This document shows, in pieces, positions 59,805 through 64,000 of a stretch of 64,000 nucleotides of DNA. The stretch's first letter is position 1, and each line of letters begins with the position of its first letter. Below the pieces are notes generated by a model that saw only the letters and a program-made list of their open reading frames with translations, made no database searches and was not told the DNA's origin. Source of the stretch: Prionace glauca (taxonomy: Eukaryota; Chordata; Chondrichthyes; Carcharhiniformes; Carcharhinidae); assembly GCA_037974335.1 (NCBI GenBank), contig CM075760.1, forward strand, positions 47,140,138 through 47,204,137, read 5' to 3'. The translations under genes were made by a program, and so were the position numbers.

Positions 59805-62365
59805 TTCGATTGGATTTGATTTATAATTGTCACGTGTATTAGTATACAGTGAAAAGTATTGTTTACTGCATGCTATACAGACAAAGCATACCGTTCATAG
59901 AGAAGGAAAGGAGACTGTAGTGCAAGAGTCATAGATAGGGTTTAGAGAAAGATCAACTTAATGCAACGTTGGTCCATTCAAAAGTCTGACAGCAGCAGGG
60001 AAGAAGCTATCCTTGAGTCGGTTGGTACGTGACCTCAGATTTTTGTATCTTTTTCCCGACGGAAGAAAGTGGAAGAGAGAATATCCGAGGTGCATGGAGT
60101 CTTTAATTATGCTGGCTGCTTTAGCAAGGCAACAGGAAGTGTAGACAGGGTCAGTGGATGGCAGGCTGGTTTGTGTGATGGACTGGGCTACATTCACAAC
60201 CTTCTGTAGTTCCTTGCGGTCTTAGGCAGAGCAGGAGCCATACCAAGCTGATGCAAATGCTTTCTATGGTGCATCTGTAAAAGTTGGTGAAAGTCACAGC
60301 TAACATGCCAAATTTCATAGTCATACAGGTTTACAGCATGGAAACAGGCCCTTCGGCCCAACTTGCTATGCTGCCATTTTTTAAACACCTAAGCTCGTCC
60401 CAATTGTCTGCATTTGGCCCCTATCCCTCTATACCCATCTTACCCATGTAACTGTCTAAACTTATTTTAAAAGCCAAAATTGTACTTACCTCTACTACTA
60501 TGTCTGGCAGCTTGTCCCAGACACTCACCACCTTCTGTGTGAAATAATTACCCCTCTGGATCCTTTTGTATCTCTCCCCTCTCACCTTTAACCGATGCCC
60601 TCTAGTTTTAGACTCCCTTACCTTTGGGAAAAGATATTGACTATCTAGCTGATCTATGCTTCTTGTTGTTTTATAGACCTCTATAAGATCACCCCTCAGC
60701 CTCTAATGCTCCAGAAAAAAAAAGTCCCAGTCTGTCCAGCCTCTCTTTATAACTCAAACCATCAAGTCCTGGTAGCATCTTAGTAAATCTCTTCTGCACT
60801 CTTTCTAGCTTAATAATATCCTTTCTATAATAGGGTGACCAGAACGGAACACAGCATTCCAAGTGTGGCCTTACCAATGTCTTATACAATTTCAACAACT
60901 CCTGTATTCAATATTCTGACCAATGAAACCAAGCACGCTGATTGCCTTCTTCACCCTCTGGCCACCTGTGACTCCACTCTCAATGAGCTATGAACCTGTA
61001 CTCCTAGATCTCTTTGTTCTGTAACTCTCCCCAGTGGCCTACCATTAACTGGGTAAGTCCTGTCCTGGTTCAATCTCCCAAAATGCAACACCTTGCAGTT
61101 ATCTGAATTAAACTTTATCTGCCATTCATCGGCTCACTGGCCCAATTGATCAAGATCCTGTTGCAATCCAAGATAACCTTCTTCACTGTTTACTACGCCA
61201 CCAATCTTGGTGTCATCTGCAAACTTATAAACCATGCCTCCTATATTCTCATCCAAATCATTAATAGAAATGACAGATAACAGTGGACCCAGCACCGATC
61301 CCTGAGACACTCTGCTGGTCACCGGTCTCCAGTTTGAAAAACAACCCTCTACAACCACTGTCTGGCTTCTGTCACCAAGTCAATTTTGTATGCATTTAGC
61401 TACCTCACCCTAGATCCCATGAGATTTTCCATAGTCTTCTGAGAAGGTAGAGGCATGGGTGGGCTTTCTTAACTACAGTGTTGGTCTGGGGGGACCAGGA
61501 CAAGTTGTTAATTATCTGGACTCCTAAAAACTTGAAACGTTCATCCATTTCTATTTCATTCCCGTTGATGTAGACAGGGCATGTTCTCCACTATGTTTCC
61601 TTTAGTAAATGACAATTTCCTTAATTTTGTTTACGTTAAGGGAGAGATTATTGTTGTCGCACCAGTTCACCAGATTCTCTGTCTCATTCCTGTACTCTGT
61701 CTCGTCATTGCTGGAGATCCAACCCACTACGGTGGTGTCACCAGCAAACTTGAAAATCGAGTTGGAGGGAAATTTGGCCACAGTCACACTTGTATAAGGA
61801 GTATAGTAAGGGCTGAGAACATAACCTTGTGGGGGTATCGGTGTTGAGGATGATCGAGGAGGAGGTGTTGTTGCCTATCCTTACTGATTGTGGTCTGTGG
61901 GTTAGAAAGTTCAGCATCCAGTCACAGAGGGAGGAGCTGAGCCCAGGCCATGCAGTTTGGAGATGAGTTTTGTGGGAATAATGATGTTGAAGGCTGAGCT
62001 GTAGTCAATAAATAGGAGTCTGACATATCTGTCTTTGTAATCTAGATGTTCTAGGGTTGAGTGCGGGGCAGGGAATTGGTGTCTGCTGTGGACTTGTTGA
62101 GGCAGTACGTGAAGTGTATTGGATCCAGGCAGTCCGAGAGGCTGGAATTGATTCGTGCCATGACTAACCTTTTGAAGCACTTCATAAAGATGGATGTTAG
62201 ACCCACCAGACGATAGTCATTAAGGCACACTGCTTGGCTTTTCTTTGGCACTGGGATGATGGTCGCCATCTTGAAGCAGGCAGACCTCAGATTGTTGTGA
62301 AGAGATGTTGATGATGTCTGCGAATACCCCCTCCAGCTGGTCCATGCAGGATCTGAGTGCTTGTT
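59805..62365 (-). mobile_element. L2-clade LINE, 5' truncated
   Basis: Minus strand: [34 protein letters not shown], then [18 protein letters not shown] and NNNLSLNVNKIKE (the FADDTTVVG box of L2), then the 3' end to ACATACAGTG-type tail near 59830. Interrupted at 60319-61436 by a CR1 element. Frame breaks are few to moderate. Confidence 0.82.
60319..61436 (-). mobile_element. CR1 LINE nested in the L2
   Basis: Minus strand: NWRPVTSRVSQGSVLGPLLS, KFADDTKIGGVVNSEEG, then LVRPHLECCVPFWSPYYRKD and ERVQKRFTKMLPGLDGLSYK. Ends AGGCCCTTCGGCCCAACTTG with GGTTTACAGCATGGAAACA. CATAGTC on both sides fits a target duplication within L2. Confidence 0.82.
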
Positions 62366-62935
62366 AGCATTAGACTTAATAATTCTAACACACCCCTGGC
62401 CTGTCTTCCTCACTCAACCTGTCCATTAACTTCAGGTCATCACAATTCTGCTGCCCACGTGTTTACTCATTCCAAATCTTGTTCACCCATCACCCCTGTG
62501 CTACAAAGGCTCCTGTTTACGAATCAACATTTTAAGTTACTCATCCTTGTTCTCAAATCCCTCCAGTTTCACTCCTCCCTACCTCTGTAATCTCCTCTTG
62601 GCTCACAACCCTCCAGTATCTCTGCATTCCTTTCATTCCAGCTTCCTCAGCATTCACAGTTTTAAACACTCTATCCTACATACACGCACACCTAGTTACC
62701 AAGGCCACAATCTTTCGAATTTCCCCTTAAACTGCTCCCCCTCTATATTATCCATTTAAGATGCTCATTAAAATTACCTCTTTAACCAAGCCTTTAACCA
62801 TCCACCCTCATGTCTGCTCACATGACTCTGTGTCAAATGTTGCTTTATAACACATCTGAGAAACACCTCAGAATGTTTCAGTACATGAAAGATGCTGTAT
62901 AAATACATATTGTAATTATTGATTCAGAGATCATA

Positions 62936-63255
62936 GAACCCTACAGTGCAGAACGAGGCTATTCGGCCCATTGAGTCTGCACCGACCACAATCCCACCCA
63001 GGGCCTACCCCCACATATTTTACCCATTAATCCCTCTAACCTACGCATCTCAGAACACTAAGGCAATTTTTTTGCCATGGCCAATCAACCTAACCCGCAC
63101 ATCTTTGGACTGTGGGACGAAATTAGAGCACCCAGATGAAACCCACGCAGACACAAGTAGAATGTGCAAACTCCACACACACAGCGACCCGCGCCGGGAA
63201 TCGAATCTGGGTCCCGGGAGCAGCAGTGCTAACCACTGTGCCACCATGCCACAGA
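62936..63255 (-). repeat. V-SINE-like SINE
   Basis: Minus-strand copy: ACCCTACAGTGCAGAACGAG, CTTTGGACTGTGGGACGAAA, GTGCTAACCACTGTGCCACC. Well preserved. Confidence 0.85.
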
Positions 63256-63585
63256 GATGTATGCAGAGATGTATCACCGTCCCTTCATCATCACTGGGTG
63301 AATAGCTTGTAACTCCTGACCTAACGGGGAGCACCTCCACGACATGGACTGCAATTGATCACAATTTTCTCCACAGGTAATTAGGATGGGAAATATTTTC
63401 TGTTGGTTTTGTTAGTGAAAAGACAGAGTAGTGGGATGAACTGATTTCCCTTGTCGAGAACCAGCACATGCATGACGGGTTAGTCATTTTCTGTTGTGTA
63501 ATAATTCAATGTTTCTGTGCCTTAATGGAAAAGAGACCGATTCTGGAGGCCAGGACCTAACTTCTGGAATCAATGCCCATTGCCT
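63256..63585. other. No gene recognised
   Basis: Unassigned spacer. Confidence 0.4.
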
Positions 63586-63589
63586 CTTA

Positions 63590-63990
63590 TAGAGGTGGCG
63601 TTGCACATGCGCCCTGTTGCCTATTGCCCCCTATAAAGATGGCTACCGCCCTGCTGTCCATTACCTCCAATAAATAGGGCGGCCACGCTGCCCATTGTTC
63701 TCTAAAGATGGAGGCTACAAAATCGGTCAAGCAGGGCCTCGGGCGTCTTATTTGTGGTTTGAAGCTCATATCCAATGTTTACGAAAGCTCTGCTTCCTAC
63801 ACCGGGTGTTATGGGCCCTCCCTTTTGATCCTCAGGCTCCACTTCATCTCACTCACCGCTGTCTCCAGTTTCTGCTCTCCCTGCTGCTCCAACACCATCC
63901 CATCCGATCACCGCCTACACTGCACTGCGCATGCTCCAGCCAGAGCGGCACTGAGCCTGCGCAATGATCGCCTGTATTCAAGATAGGGTG
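63590..63990. promoter_or_regulatory. Promoter-like block at the right edge
   Basis: GCACATGCGCCCTGTTGCC, CCTATAAAGATGGCTACC, GCCCATTGTTCTC and, near 63925, CTGCGCATGCTCC and CCTGCGCAATG. It resembles the left arm of the M-locus promoter (24535-24900), so another ZNF-type locus may start beyond the window. Confidence 0.5.
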
Positions 63991-64000
63991 TAGTCCCTCT

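Larger units (their letters stand above)
59570..62925 (+). mobile_element. LINE split by a nested L2 and CR1
   Basis: Left part 59570-59800 (CTCCATCCCCTTCCTCGGAA, CCAGTTCCACCTCAGTAACA) and right part 62370-62925 (CAATTCTGCTGCCCACGTGT, CACCCATCACCCCTGTGCTA, ending GATGCTGTATAAATACA) are consecutive pieces of one plus-strand LINE C-terminus and 3' end. TTGTT lies on both sides of the L2 and may be its target duplication. The clade of this outer LINE is uncertain. Confidence 0.72.

Overview
The window looks like elasmobranch (probably shark) nuclear DNA. The evidence is a dense mix of CR1- and L2-type LINEs, V-SINE-like and other tRNA-derived SINEs of the kinds known from sharks, and a long array of paralogous C2H2 zinc-finger genes that lack any visible KRAB, SCAN or BTB domain. 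Species cannot be told from the sequence alone. No virus-derived element, CRISPR array, rRNA or free-standing tRNA gene is supported. Family names for repeats rest on memory of consensus features, not on a search.

The only host genes seen are zinc-finger (ZNF) loci, labelled A to M here. A (-, 4.5-6.5 kb) and B (+, 6.5-10.0 kb) are head to head over one GC-rich promoter. C (-, 17.4-20.1 kb) has a promoter grown into a 17-unit minisatellite. K and L (-, 20.4-22.1 kb) and M (+, 26.0 kb) are leader exons with no finger array left, and a single fossil finger lies at 25.1 kb. D (+, 27.0-28.7 kb) is an inverted paralogue of C. E (-, 32.8-35.5 kb), F (-, broken, 41.2-42.0 kb), G (+, 44.4-45.5 kb), H (-, 50.3-51.4 kb), I (+, broken, 54.5-55.3 kb) and J (-, 58.3-59.4 kb) follow. 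Fingers per intact gene run from 7 to 18.

Most loci share one plan. A GC-rich promoter carries GC boxes, CCAAT boxes and NRF1-like sites. A short non-coding exon 1 usually ends in a GTGAGT donor. A conserved intron follows, then a terminal exon with about 300-370 nt of conserved untranslated leader and the whole finger array. The leader holds fossil fingers ended by a stop at one shared position, and the usual start ATG (MEKPWKC) sits where an ancestral TGEKP linker would be. The proteins would be nuclear DNA-binding factors. Their targets cannot be read from the sequence.

Between the genes lie LINE and SINE layers: a nearly full-length CR1 element (36.9-40.2 kb), a three-level LINE nest (59.6-62.9 kb), a foldback element with 132-bp arms (6.7-7.1 kb) and its relatives, a 63-bp minisatellite (36.5-36.9 kb), and a segmental duplication present three times (0-1.6, 14.4-17.2 and 28.9-30.7 kb). 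The cluster appears to have grown by inverted and tandem duplication, with loci later lost by deletion, point decay and transposon insertion.
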